Assembly (NCBI GenBank): GCA_002304345.1
Contig: NEUU01000007.1
Span: forward strand, 114,619 to 178,618
Direction: 5' to 3'
DNA length: 64,000 bases
Origin: Verrucomicrobia bacterium Tous-C9LFEB
Lineage (GTDB): Bacteria > Verrucomicrobiota > Verrucomicrobiia > Methylacidiphilales > UBA1321
The notes below the pieces were generated by a model that was not told where the DNA came from, did not search any database, and saw only the letters and a list, made by a program, of their open reading frames with translations. Positions 1-8,962 of the stretch are shown piece after piece. Positions within the stretch are counted from its first letter, which is position 1. Each line of letters starts with the position of its first letter. The position numbers were made by a program, and so were the translations under genes.

Positions 1-1
1 T

Positions 2-292
2 CACCAGTTCCTCTCTTGCTGCCAGGAAGCAGGTGTGACCCCCGTGATTACCCAGTATTGCCACAGCATCCATATGAATATGTGGTTGGTCTCCGTCGGA
101 TTCGGCATCGCTCCCGCAACCAATTCCCTGCGCCTCATCACCCGACCGAATCTTTCCTTCTGCGATCTCCCCGCGAACGCTCCCCGCCTGCGCACCGCAA
201 TGGCCTGGAAACGGACGAATGCCGCACCCGCACTCCAAAACATGATCCAGATTGTCCGACAAGTGATGGGCCAGACCGCCACTACGACTTGA
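2..292 (+). CDS. LysR-type transcriptional regulator, C-terminal fragment (cut by window edge)
   Basis: The frame is open from the first bases to a TGA at 290-292 and encodes about 96 residues that look like the end of the LysR co-inducer-binding domain: a segment like FLSCCQEAGVTP, then LVSVGFGIAP, a stretch with RLITRPNLSFCDL, and the closing AMAWKRTNAAPAL...MIQIVRQ helix. In the family this part closes the second subdomain of a periplasmic-binding-like fold that senses a small molecule. The helix-turn-helix lies upstream of the window, so the target is unknown. The pattern match is by eye; an overlapping minus-strand reading frame of similar length has no recognisable features. Confidence 0.7.
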   Translation, partial: HQFLSCCQEAGVTPVITQYCHSIHMNMWLVSVGFGIAPATNSLRLITRPNLSFCDLPANAPRLRTAMAWKRTNAAPALQNMIQIVRQVMGQTATTT

Positions 293-463
293 ATTGGCAT
301 TGCAAAAAACACCCCTCCCAATCGTAAAATCGACCGCTGCCTAACCCGTTGCCATTGATTAGTTTGAAATTTAATCTCATTAGGATCACTTATGAGAAAT
401 CAAACTCAGACAAGACATTCTTCTAAAATGTTGCCAAACAGCGACTTATAAAATGCAATCCAT

Positions 464-491
464 TTGACTTTCCTGCCGATAAGTATATCCT
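464..491 (+). promoter_or_regulatory. Sigma-70-type promoter for korAB
   Basis: TTGACT at 464-469 and TATCCT at 486-491 are separated by 16 bases. Transcription would start near 498, only a few bases before the ATG at 506. This gives an almost leaderless mRNA and explains why no Shine-Dalgarno sequence is visible. Confidence 0.5.
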
Positions 492-505
492 ACACCTTAC
501 CATCT

Positions 506-2359
506 ATGAATAACGCTCCAGTTGGTGCACCAACTACTCCTTCGTCGTCTTTACCGGTCGTTTCAGATGATCGCGCCGAGAAACGCCAGCAGCTCATCAA
601 CGACGCCGTTATCCGTCTCGCGGGCAATTCTCAGGACGGTATTCAGGCCATTGGCGGATTCCTCGCCCGTCTCGCCGGTCGTAGCGCTCAGGAGGTCATG
701 ACCTATATGACCATCCCGTCCACCATCTCGGGCGGGCCCTCCATCTTCCAAGTCCGCATCGGCTCGGGCGAAGTGCTCTCCGCTGGTGACGAAGCCGACT
801 TCCTCGTGGCTTTCTATCAGCACAGCTATAAAGATCACATCAGCTTCCTGAAAAAGGGCGGCATCGTCCTTTACGATTCCGACCACGTGCAGCCCGATCT
901 CGCCGACAAAAACTATATCTACGTCGGTGTGCCGATGACCGGCCTCACGGTCGAAGCCCTCGGCGGCACCGCCAAGGACAAGGGCAAGAATATCTTCGTG
1001 CTCGGCCTGCTCGCCAAGATTTTTGACCTTGATGTTACCAAGCTGGAAAAGCTCATGACGGAGCGTTTCGGCAAGAAGGATACCAGTGTGCTGAATAATG
1101 CGCTCATGGCCTTCCACGCCGGATACGCCTTCCCGGTCGGCAATATCATCGATCTCTACAAATTCGAAAGCGCCGAAGCCCGGCCTGGAGCGCGCGCGCA
1201 AGTCACCATGGATGGCAATCAGGCCATCGCCTACGGCTTGCTCGCCGGGGGTGTCCGCTACGGCGCGGCCTACCCGATCACACCGTGGACGACGATCATG
1301 GAGACGCTCCGCAGTGAACTCCCCAAGTACGGTGGACTCTTCGTACAGTGCGAAGACGAACTCGCCTCGGTCTCGATGGCGCTCGGCTTCGCCTTCGCTG
1401 GACACACGGCCATCACGGGCAGTTCCGGTCCCGGCATCTCGCTGAAGACCGAAGCCATCGGCTGGGCTTCCATGGCGGAAATGCCGCTGATCGTTGTGAA
1501 CATTCAGCGCGGCGGTCCCAGCACCGGTTTGCCGACCAACGTCGAACAGAGCGACTTGAACCAGGCCATCTTCGGTGGTCACGGCGATAGCCCCCGCGTG
1601 GTGCTTGCCCCGCAATCGGTGGAAGACTGTTTCTACATCGCCATCGAGGCGGCCCGCATCGCCCGCAAATACAGCACGCCGGTCTTCATCCTCAGTGACG
1701 CTTCACTGGCTACCCGCATTGAAGCCTTCGAAGAGCCGAACCTGAAGGAATTGATGATCAATCCAAAAATTGATCTCTCCCCGCGCGAACCCAACTTCAA
1801 GCCCTACCCACTCGAAAAGATCACGCAGCATGCGCCTCCCGGATCGAAAATCCCCGAGGGTCAGTACCCGCTCATCACCGGATTGGAGCACGACGAACTC
1901 GGTCACCCCACGGGCAGCCCGAAGCTTCACCTCGCAATGACCGCGAAACGCCGCAACAAGCTGCGTGTTCTGGCCGAGGAAATCCCCGTACCGGAAGTCT
2001 ACGGCCCGAGCGAAGGCAATATCCTCCTCGTGGGCTGGGGTTCCACTTACGGCCCGATCCGCGAAGCGGTCGACAAATCCCGCGCCACGGGCGACAGTGT
2101 TTCCTCGATTCACTTGCGCCACATTCATCCCCTGCCAAACGGCTTGGAGAAAGTCTTCGAAGGCTTCAACCATGTGCTCGTCGTGGAAATGAACGATGAA
2201 GGCGTCTATGGCTACGGCCAGCTCGCCAGCATCCTCCGCGCCCGCTACTGCAACCCGAAGATCCAGAGCGTCACTAAGACCGACGGCTTGAACTACAAGG
2301 TGCGCGAGATTCTCGACCGCACCAAGGCCAGCCTCGAAACCGCCCTGATCAAACGCTAA
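506..2359 (+). CDS. korA: 2-oxoacid:ferredoxin oxidoreductase, alpha subunit with fused gamma domain
   Basis: This 617-residue protein would pair with the next gene to convert a 2-oxoacid (probably 2-oxoglutarate) plus CoA to acyl-CoA and CO2, reducing ferredoxin. Residues about 45-220 are the gamma (catalytic gamma/POR) domain, followed by the alpha pyrimidine-binding domain with the family signature YPITP near residue 255 and SGPGISLKTE near 307; the C-terminal third is the transketolase-C-like domain. A gamma-alpha fusion is typical of the KorA/two-subunit group. An upstream in-frame TTG at 464 lies inside the likely promoter, so the ATG at 506 was chosen. korB follows after 15 bases, and no ferredoxin-like delta subunit gene is adjacent. 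Whether 2-oxoglutarate or another 2-oxoacid is the substrate cannot be settled from sequence. Confidence 0.9.
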   Translation: MNNAPVGAPTTPSSSLPVVSDDRAEKRQQLINDAVIRLAGNSQDGIQAIGGFLARLAGRSAQEVMTYMTIPSTISGGPSIFQVRIGSGEVLSAGDEADFLVAFYQHSYKDHISFLKKGGIVLYDSDHVQPDLADKNYIYVGVPMTGLTVEALGGTAKDKGKNIFVLGLLAKIFDLDVTKLEKLMTERFGKKDTSVLNNALMAFHAGYAFPVGNIIDLYKFESAEARPGARAQVTMDGNQAIAYGLLAGGVRYGAAYPITPWTTIMETLRSELPKYGGLFVQCEDELASVSMALGFAFAGHTAITGSSGPGISLKTEAIGWASMAEMPLIVVNIQRGGPSTGLPTNVEQSDLNQAIFGGHGDSPRVVLAPQSVEDCFYIAIEAARIARKYSTPVFILSDASLATRIEAFEEPNLKELMINPKIDLSPREPNFKPYPLEKITQHAPPGSKIPEGQYPLITGLEHDELGHPTGSPKLHLAMTAKRRNKLRVLAEEIPVPEVYGPSEGNILLVGWGSTYGPIREAVDKSRATGDSVSSIHLRHIHPLPNGLEKVFEGFNHVLVVEMNDEGVYGYGQLASILRARYCNPKIQSVTKTDGLNYKVREILDRTKASLETALIKR

Positions 2360-2374
2360 TTGGAGAATACGATC

Positions 2375-3325
2375 ATGTCCGCTGAAACGACCATCCCCGC
2401 CTCCTCCCAAACGCCCGCGCAACCCGACAAGCTGACGAAGAAAGCCCTCACCGCCGATCACCCCACGTGGTGCCCCGGTTGCGGCGACTTCGCCGTGCTC
2501 TCCAGCTTCTACAAGGTGCTCGAGAAGAAAAATCTCCCGCACGAGAATATCGTCACGCTCGCGGGCATCGGCTGCTCGTCGCGTTTCCCCTACTTCGTCA
2601 ACGGCCACGGCGCCCACTTCATCCACGGCCGCGCGGTGCCGTTCTCGTCCGGTGTCAGCCTCTCGCGTCCCGACCTGCACGTCTTCGTGTTCGGCGGCGA
2701 CGGCGACGGCTACTCGATCGGTGGTAATCACCTCGATCACGGCGCGCGCAAGAACATCAAGCTCATGTACGTCATCATGGACAACTTCGTCTATGGCCTG
2801 ACGAAGAAGCAGACTTCGCCCACGTCTCCCATCGGTTACAAGTCCAAGACCGACCCGACCGGCGCGATCGATCGTCCCGTCAACCCGATCAAGAAATTGA
2901 TCTCCAATGGCGCGACCTTCATCGCCCGCACGCACGCGACCAATCCCGCGCACATGATCCAGATGATGGAACGCGGCATGGAGCACAACGGCTTTGCCGT
3001 GATCGAGTGCCTCTCGGAGTGCGTTGAATTCTACCCCGGTGCGTTTGACGCTGCCAATCCCCGCAAGGGCGGCGCGTTCAACCTCATCGACGAAAAGAAA
3101 TGGGACGGCACCGCTGAAGACGAAGCCCGTCACGACGTCACCGACGAAGTGGCCGCCTTCAAGCTCGCCAACGAACCGTTCCCCGGTCTCTTCGGCGTCT
3201 TCTTCGACGTGGATCGCCCCACGAAGAATCAACTCGAGAAAAAGTGGATCGATTCCAGCCGCGAAAAACTCGCCGGCAAGAGCGATCTCGACATTCTCCA
3301 GTCGACCTTCGACCGCATGAAGTAA
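2375..3325 (+). CDS. korB: 2-oxoacid:ferredoxin oxidoreductase, beta subunit
   Basis: The 316-residue product carries the thiamine-diphosphate-binding half of the enzyme. It begins with an HPTWCPGCGDFAVL block (cysteines near residues 33 and 36, the usual iron-sulfur ligands), continues with GIGCSSRFPYF, and has the TPP/Mg motif GDGDGYSIGGNH near residues 108-119 and the DNFVYGLTKKQTSPTSP segment typical of KorB. A GGAG element (2362-2365) eight to nine bases before the ATG at 2375 supports this start over the TTG at 2360. It is co-transcribed with korA and ends in a strong terminator. Confidence 0.92.
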   Translation: MSAETTIPASSQTPAQPDKLTKKALTADHPTWCPGCGDFAVLSSFYKVLEKKNLPHENIVTLAGIGCSSRFPYFVNGHGAHFIHGRAVPFSSGVSLSRPDLHVFVFGGDGDGYSIGGNHLDHGARKNIKLMYVIMDNFVYGLTKKQTSPTSPIGYKSKTDPTGAIDRPVNPIKKLISNGATFIARTHATNPAHMIQMMERGMEHNGFAVIECLSECVEFYPGAFDAANPRKGGAFNLIDEKKWDGTAEDEARHDVTDEVAAFKLANEPFPGLFGVFFDVDRPTKNQLEKKWIDSSREKLAGKSDLDILQSTFDRMK

Positions 3326-3349
3326 AAGCTCTCGTAGAGAGCTTTTACT
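3321..3349 (+). terminator. Intrinsic terminator of korAB
   Basis: A perfect 13-bp inverted repeat with a 3-base loop (3321-3333 and 3337-3349) overlaps the korB stop codon. The stem contains AAAGCTCTC and its complement, followed by TTTT on the plus strand. Confidence 0.8.
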
Positions 3350-3469
3350 AGTACTAGGTACGAAGTTCTAGGTTCTAAGTATCCGTAGCCAATCTCAAAT
3401 TTTCAATTTGAAATTTGAGATCTCGGCCTTCCCCTACTTCGTACTTAGAACTTAGTACCTAGAACTTCC
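3350..3469. repeat. Inverted pair of heptameric arrays with an inner heptameric hairpin
   Basis: Left arm 3350-3381 and right arm 3435-3469 are each about five exact 7-base steps of the degenerate word WACYTMG, in opposite orientation. Between them 3388-3422 is a second 7-base array built on words such as TCAAATT and TGAAATT, which itself contains an 11-bp inverted repeat (3392-3402 with 3411-3421). The unit lies between the converging korB and AraC genes. Confidence 0.75.
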
Positions 3470-3476
3470 CCGCATT

Positions 3477-4382
3477 CTATCCTTTCTGCAACTGCCGGTA
3501 CGCTCGGGGTGACCGGCTCATGATTCCGCGAAACATCCGCGAGAAATAATACGGATCGCTGAAACCCGTCGCTTCCGCCACTTCCGAAACGGGCAAAAGC
3601 GTGGAATCCAGCAGCTGACACGCCCGCTGAATGCGCAACCGCAAATGATAATTCACGGGCGCATAACCGGTCGTCTGCCGGAATAACGCCGCGTAGTGCG
3701 GTACCGACATCCCCGCCAGCGCGGCCAGTTCCGGCAACCGCACCGCCCGATCCAGATGTTCCCGCATCCACTCCACGGTCGACGCCGCGCGTACCGCGGT
3801 CGTTGCTTCCGGATTCGATCCGGCACGAAGACGGCCCGCTCCGGTCAAGGCCGCACGCACGGCCACCGCAGCAAACACCAATTGTGTGAGGGCATAACCC
3901 GATTCCAATTGCCGGTACGCTTCCTCCAATTGCGCGGTCATCTCTCGGCTACCTTCCCGCGATAACGGGAGCGCGCCGCCTTGTGCCGATACGCCCAGCC
4001 ACTCGCGCCAACCTTCCAACTCGGCGCCAACCACGTGCACCCAAATCAACGTCCATGGACTCGTTTCGGCCGCGCCATACGCATGCGCTCGATTAGCCGG
4101 AAACCACAACAACTCTCCCGCTCGAATCTCGCGCCGCGCCCCCTTCTCCCACTGCGCCCAGCCTCGACCCGCCGTGCAGAGGATCAGCAAAGTCGACTCG
4201 GCTCCCTGCGGTCGCACCACTTCATGTCGCTGCGCGCGGGGAAACAGACCGACGTCGGTGACTTGCAGACCGCTCAGCAGCGGATGCCGCGCTCCTTCCG
4301 AGACAATCGAGCGAGGCAGCACGACGAGATGTTGCCCGCGAAAGCCTTCGCGAATCTTTCTCTGCAGGCGGCTCGATTTCAT
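3477..4382 (-). CDS. AraC-family transcriptional regulator
   Basis: The 301-residue protein has an N-terminal AraC-type cupin sensor (about residues 25-150, with GELLWFPANRAHAY in the barrel) and a C-terminal double helix-turn-helix (about 200-300, including LPELAALAGMSVPHYAALF and VSEVAEATGFSDPYYFSRMF, the classic AraC/RhaS signature). The ATG at 4382 is preceded by GGAGG at five bases, better than the two in-frame ATGs further out. It is transcribed away from the DUF5107/TPR gene with only 67 bases between the starts, so it probably controls that gene, in response to a sugar or sugar derivative. The ligand is unknown. Confidence 0.9.
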   Translation of the reverse strand: MKSSRLQRKIREGFRGQHLVVLPRSIVSEGARHPLLSGLQVTDVGLFPRAQRHEVVRPQGAESTLLILCTAGRGWAQWEKGARREIRAGELLWFPANRAHAYGAAETSPWTLIWVHVVGAELEGWREWLGVSAQGGALPLSREGSREMTAQLEEAYRQLESGYALTQLVFAAVAVRAALTGAGRLRAGSNPEATTAVRAASTVEWMREHLDRAVRLPELAALAGMSVPHYAALFRQTTGYAPVNYHLRLRIQRACQLLDSTLLPVSEVAEATGFSDPYYFSRMFRGIMSRSPRAYRQLQKG

Positions 4383-4449
4383 AAGATCCTCCATCTTATT
4401 CCGAATTCCGTCCATTCACAATCCCAGACACCCATCGTATCGTCTTGGT

Positions 4450-7400
4450 ATGGATCAAGTCCTCGTCCGCCGTGAACCGGTCAAACTCCTCACCTACACT
4501 CCCGCCGCTCCCGACAAGAATCCGATGTTCCTCGAGAAGCGCGTCTATCAAGGGTCCAACGGTCAAGTTTATCCGTTGCCGTTCTACAATCGTATTGAGG
4601 AAAAACCGGCGATGCAGGAATGGGACGCCGTGCATATCGAGAACGACTCGATCTACGTGATGATCTTGCCTCAACTCGGCGGCCGCATCCACATTCTCCG
4701 CGACAAGACCAACGGCTACGACGCCATCTACAATCAATCCGTCATTAAACCCGCCCTCGTCGGCCTGTCGGGTCCGTGGGCTAGCGGTGGCATCGAATTC
4801 AACTGGCCGCAACATCATCGACCCGCCACCTACATGCCGGTCGAGGTAGCCATCGAATCGTACGACGACGGTTCTGCCACGGTCTGGCTCAGCGATCACG
4901 ATCCGCTCCTGCGACTCAAAGGCATGCACGGCGTCTGCCTGCATCCCGGTCGCGCCTATCTCGAACTCAAAGTCCGCGCCTACAACCGCACGCCCTACAC
5001 GCAAACATTTCTCTGGTGGGCCAACGTCGCCACGCGGGTGCATGAAGCGTACCAATCTTTCTTTCCGCCCGACGTTACGCATATCGCCGATCACGCTCGT
5101 CGCGCCACGAGCGAATATCCTCTCTGCCAGGGCAGCTACTACGGAGTGGATTACCACAATCGTGCGCAGCACGGCATTCCCGAGCACGAAAGACCCGCGC
5201 AATTTCCACCGCGTCATCACGCGTCCTCCTCGGCTAAGTTTCCGCGCTACGCGCCCAACGATCTGTCATGGTACGCGAACATCCCGGTGCCGACGTCCTA
5301 TATGTGCCTCGGCTCGAAGGAGGATTTCGTCGGTGCGTACGATTACAAGGCGCAGGCCGGATTACTCCACATCGCCAATCATCATATTGCGCCGGGAAAA
5401 AAACAATGGACTTGGGGCAACCATGCGTTCGGCTATGCGTGGGATCGCAATCTGACCGAACCCGACGCGACTGGGGAATACGCGCCTTACATCGAATTGA
5501 TGGCGGGCGTCTACACCGATAATCAACCGGACTTCTCGTTCCTTCAACCCGGCGAAACCAAGACGTGGAGTCAGTTCTGGTATCCGTACCAGAAAATCGG
5601 CACGGCCCAACACGCCAACCTCGACGCCGCGTTGCACCTCCATTGCGGCAAGAACCAAATCCACCTCGGTGTCACTACCACGCGTGACTTCCCGCAAGCC
5701 CGCATTATTCTCACCGCGGGAACCAAAACACTCTTCGATCGCACCGTTGACCTCGCTCCGGCCAGCGCCTTCACCCAGAGCTGTACGCTCCAGAAAAAAA
5801 TTGCCCCGGAAACACTGACCCTTCGTGTCATTACGCAAGACGGCCACTCCCTCATTCATTACTCGCCCAAGCCACAACCTCGCATCTCACCGCCTGCACA
5901 CGCGACCGAACCTCCCGCTCCACGTGACATCACCAGCGCGGACGAACTCTTCACCACCGGGCTGCATCTACGCCAATACAGTCATGCCACGCGCTGTCCG
6001 ACGCTCTACTGGAAGGAAGCGTTGCGACGCGACTCGGGCGACTCCCGCTGCAACAACGCAATGGGTCTCTGGCATCTGCGACGCGGCGAATTCACCCTCG
6101 CGGAACCGTACTTCCGCCGCGCCATCGAACGGCTCACCCGTCGCAATCCGAATCCCTACGACGGCGAACCCTATTACAATCTCGGCCTCTGCCTCCGCTC
6201 TCTCCAACGCGACGACGACGCTTACGATGCGATCTATAAATCGGTCTGGAATCACGCGTGGCAACCCGCCGGTTATCATGCGCTCGCGGAAATCGATTGC
6301 ACCCGTCACGACTGGCTCCGCACGCTCGACCATCTGGATCGCGCACTGCGCGGCAATGCCGACAATCTCCGCGCCCGCAATCTGCGCGCGCTCGTCCTCC
6401 GTCAACTCGATCGCACTCACGAGGCCGATCAATGTCTCGCCGAAACGCTCGCTCTCGATCCGCTCGACATCTGGGCCCGTCATCTGCGGGACAATCACCT
6501 GCCGCACGACACCCAACTCGCGCTCGATCTCGCTCATGACTATACCCGCGCCGGCTTTCACGCTGAAGCGATTGCCGTGCTCGAATCCAAAACCGAATCG
6601 CCCGATCCCGGAACGGCTCCGATCCTTCACTACACTCTCGGCTGGCTCCACGAAAAACTTGGCCAAACCGACCGCGCCCGCGCCGCGCGTGATCTCGCCT
6701 GTCGCGCCACAACCGATTACGGCTTCCCCTCGCGGCTGGAAGAAATCGCCATCCTCCAATCCGCCATTGCGGCCAATCCCCGTGATGCGCGCGCGCCTTA
6801 CTACCTCAGCAATCTTTTCTACGACCGTCATCGTCACCGTGAAGCCATCGCCCTCTGGCAACGCGCTGTCCGGCTCGAACCTGCCAACGCCATCGCATGG
6901 CGCAATCTCGGCATTGGCTTCTACAATATCCTCCACGCTCCTGCCAAGGCCCGCGCCGCGTATGAGAAAGCCCTTCGGGCCAACCCTGATGACGCCCGCC
7001 TACTCTACGAGCGCGATCAGCTCTGGAAACGATTGCGCGTTTCTCCCTCCAAACGTCTCGCCGCCCTGCTCGCCCGGCCCGACCTCATTCGCCAGCGCGA
7101 CGATCTCAGCCTTGAACTCACCGCATTGTACAATCAAACCGGTCGCAGCGAAGAGGCAGAGAAGCTCCTTCAATCCCGTCGCTTCCAACCTTGGGAAGGC
7201 GGCGAAGGTCTCGCCCTCGGTCAACATCTCCGCACGCAACTTCAACTCGGGCGACAGGCCCTTGCGGCGGGTCAGTTCGTCGTCGCGCAAGTTCATTTCA
7301 CGTCGGCCTTGAATCCGCCGGAAAATCTCGGAGAAGCGTGGCATCTCCTCGCCAATCCGAGCGACATCCATTACCACCTCGGTCTTGCTGCTGCGGCCCT

Positions 7401-7815
7401 TGGCGACAAAGCGAAAGCGCGTCAACACTGGACCACTGCCGCCACGTTCAAAGGCGATTTCCAGAACATGAGCGTCCGCGCTTTTTCGGAAATGACCTAC
7501 TATTCCGCGCTCGCTTGGGAGAAGCTCGGGCAAAAGGCCCGCGCCAAAAAAAAGCTCCGCGATCTACTCGCCTATGCGCGACAGCTCAGGAAGACCAAGG
7601 CCACCATCGACTACTTTGCCACCTCACTGCCCACCATGCTGCTCTTCGATGAAGATCTGCAGGAACGCCAAACCACCACCGCCCTTTTCCTAGAAGCTCA
7701 AGCCTTCACCGGACTGGGCCGCATGACGGAAGCCCGCAAAGCCTTGCGCCTCGTGCTCCGGCGCGATCCCAACCACGCCCTCGCCCAAGACCTGGCCACA
7801 ATGACACCTTTTTGA
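4450..7815 (+). CDS. DUF5107 domain protein with long TPR region
   Basis: The 1121-residue product has no signal peptide. Residues about 30-420 match the DUF5107 type, with a PQLGGRIHILRD strand and a WASGGIEFNWP motif that recall aldose-epimerase (galactose mutarotase-like) beta-sandwich folds; the rest is a tetratricopeptide array (blocks such as YYNLGLCLRSL, ARHLRDNHLP and AWRNLGIGFYN). A role in carbohydrate recognition or processing, with TPRs serving as a scaffold, is an inference from fold resemblance and from the divergent AraC regulator; no reaction is established here. The ATG at 4450 is the first one after the shared promoter region and begins the conserved part; upstream in-frame codons run antisense through the regulator. 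Confidence 0.8.
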   Translation: MDQVLVRREPVKLLTYTPAAPDKNPMFLEKRVYQGSNGQVYPLPFYNRIEEKPAMQEWDAVHIENDSIYVMILPQLGGRIHILRDKTNGYDAIYNQSVIKPALVGLSGPWASGGIEFNWPQHHRPATYMPVEVAIESYDDGSATVWLSDHDPLLRLKGMHGVCLHPGRAYLELKVRAYNRTPYTQTFLWWANVATRVHEAYQSFFPPDVTHIADHARRATSEYPLCQGSYYGVDYHNRAQHGIPEHERPAQFPPRHHASSSAKFPRYAPNDLSWYANIPVPTSYMCLGSKEDFVGAYDYKAQAGLLHIANHHIAPGKKQWTWGNHAFGYAWDRNLTEPDATGEYAPYIELMAGVYTDNQPDFSFLQPGETKTWSQFWYPYQKIGTAQHANLDAALHLHCGKNQIHLGVTTTRDFPQARIILTAGTKTLFDRTVDLAPASAFTQSCTLQKKIAPETLTLRVITQDGHSLIHYSPKPQPRISPPAHATEPPAPRDITSADELFTTGLHLRQYSHATRCPTLYWKEALRRDSGDSRCNNAMGLWHLRRGEFTLAEPYFRRAIERLTRRNPNPYDGEPYYNLGLCLRSLQRDDDAYDAIYKSVWNHAWQPAGYHALAEIDCTRHDWLRTLDHLDRALRGNADNLRARNLRALVLRQLDRTHEADQCLAETLALDPLDIWARHLRDNHLPHDTQLALDLAHDYTRAGFHAEAIAVLESKTESPDPGTAPILHYTLGWLHEKLGQTDRARAARDLACRATTDYGFPSRLEEIAILQSAIAANPRDARAPYYLSNLFYDRHRHREAIALWQRAVRLEPANAIAWRNLGIGFYNILHAPAKARAAYEKALRANPDDARLLYERDQLWKRLRVSPSKRLAALLARPDLIRQRDDLSLELTALYNQTGRSEEAEKLLQSRRFQPWEGGEGLALGQHLRTQLQLGRQALAAGQFVVAQVHFTSALNPPENLGEAWHLLANPSDIHYHLGLAAAALGDKAKARQHWTTAATFKGDFQNMSVRAFSEMTYYSALAWEKLGQKARAKKKLRDLLAYARQLRKTKATIDYFATSLPTMLLFDEDLQERQTTTALFLEAQAFTGLGRMTEARKALRLVLRRDPNHALAQDLATMTPF

Positions 7816-7835
7816 TCGCATCCAGCCCCGTCACT

Positions 7836-7870
7836 ACCTAGTACTGAGTACCTAGAACTTAGTACTAGGT
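7836..7870. repeat. Heptameric WACYTMG array, single copy with 10-bp terminal inverted repeats
   Basis: The same word family as at 3350-3469. ACCTAGTACT (7836-7845) and its complement AGTACTAGGT (7861-7870) close the element, which ends three bases before the rlmN start codon at 7874. Confidence 0.65.
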
Positions 7871-7873
7871 ATT

Positions 7874-8923
7874 ATGACCTGCCTCCTCGACACACTTCCC
7901 GCTGAATGGGACCTCGGCGACGTCCCCATCTATCGTCGCGAACAGATTGCCCAATGGGTTTTCGAGCGTCGCGTCACCTCCTTTGCCGACATGACGAACC
8001 TGTCCGCCGCCATGCGGAAGGAACTCGCTGCCCAGTACACCCTGCAACCGCTCAAGCTCGCCCGCCAGCAAGGCAGCGGCGATACCACGCGAAAATATCT
8101 CTGGCAACTCGACAAGGGTGACTTCGTGGAAAGCGTCCTCATCCCCGCCTCGCCAGATCTCTTCGGTGAACGCGCCGACCGCTTCACCCTCTGCGTCTCG
8201 TCGCAGGTCGGTTGCGCGTACGGTTGTAAATTTTGTGCCAGCGGTCTCGAAGGCTGGAAACGAAATCTCAGTCCCGGCGAAATCGTCGCGCAGGTGATGG
8301 AAGCCGAACGTGCCGCGAAGGTGAAGATCAACAACCTCGTCTTCATGGGTATGGGCGAACCGCTCGCTAATTACGACAACCTGATGATGGCCATTGAAAT
8401 CATCAATGCCCAATCCCCGTGGGGTGTCGGCATCGGTGCGCGCCACATCACCATCTCCACCAGCGGCCTCGCCCCGCAGATCCGCAAGCTCGCTGATGAA
8501 CCGCGCCAGATCCGCCTCGCCCTTTCGCTCCACGGCGCGAGCGATGCCGTGCGCGGCGAGATCATGCCCGTGAACAAGAAGTATCCCCTCGCGGAGCTCC
8601 TCGACGCCTGCGAATATTATCAGGATAAAAAGCGCAAGATGATGACTCTCGAGTACATCCTCATCAACGGCGTCAACGACGATCCCTCCGAAGCCGCGCT
8701 CCTCGTCCAGCACGCCCGCCGCCTCCATGCCAAGGTGAACCTCATTCCCTACAACAAGGTCGAAGGTTTGCCATGGGAACGACCGAGTGATGTCCGCATC
8801 GACGCCTTTGCCGCCGTTTTGGAAAACGCCAATACCCCCGTCACCGTTCGCCGTGAAAAAGGTCACGACATCGACGCCGCCTGCGGTCAGTTGCGATTGA
8901 AGGAGCTCAAGGCTTCGACATAA
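7874..8923 (+). CDS. rlmN: 23S rRNA (adenine-2503-C2)-methyltransferase
   Basis: This radical-SAM enzyme (349 residues) methylates C2 of A2503 in 23S rRNA, and in many bacteria also A37 of some tRNAs, through a methylated cysteine. The radical-SAM cluster motif is in CVSSQVGCAYGCKFCASG near residues 112-129, followed by MGMGEPLANYDN and ITISTSGLAPQI, all family hallmarks. Length is normal. The C-terminal TVRREKGHDIDAACGQL block contains the second conserved cysteine that forms the methyl-carrying residue. It stands alone behind a heptameric repeat. Confidence 0.95.
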   Translation: MTCLLDTLPAEWDLGDVPIYRREQIAQWVFERRVTSFADMTNLSAAMRKELAAQYTLQPLKLARQQGSGDTTRKYLWQLDKGDFVESVLIPASPDLFGERADRFTLCVSSQVGCAYGCKFCASGLEGWKRNLSPGEIVAQVMEAERAAKVKINNLVFMGMGEPLANYDNLMMAIEIINAQSPWGVGIGARHITISTSGLAPQIRKLADEPRQIRLALSLHGASDAVRGEIMPVNKKYPLAELLDACEYYQDKKRKMMTLEYILINGVNDDPSEAALLVQHARRLHAKVNLIPYNKVEGLPWERPSDVRIDAFAAVLENANTPVTVRREKGHDIDAACGQLRLKELKAST

Positions 8924-8962
8924 ACCAGCTCAATATCGGCTGAAGCGCCCCGCGATATTCCC

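Noticed and set aside
1..321. Minus-strand frame of 106 codons at the left edge
   Set aside because: The plus-strand frame over the same bases matches the LysR C-terminus, while the minus-strand product has no recognisable features.
293..505. Riboswitch or long leader upstream of korA
   Set aside because: No conserved riboswitch core is visible and the promoter lies almost at the start codon.
1703..3232. 509-codon minus-strand open frame
   Set aside because: It is antisense to korA and korB and contains no domain pattern.
4174..4449. Longer N-terminus for the DUF5107 protein starting at 4174
   Set aside because: Those codons are antisense to the AraC regulator and cover its ribosome binding site; the conserved part begins at 4450.
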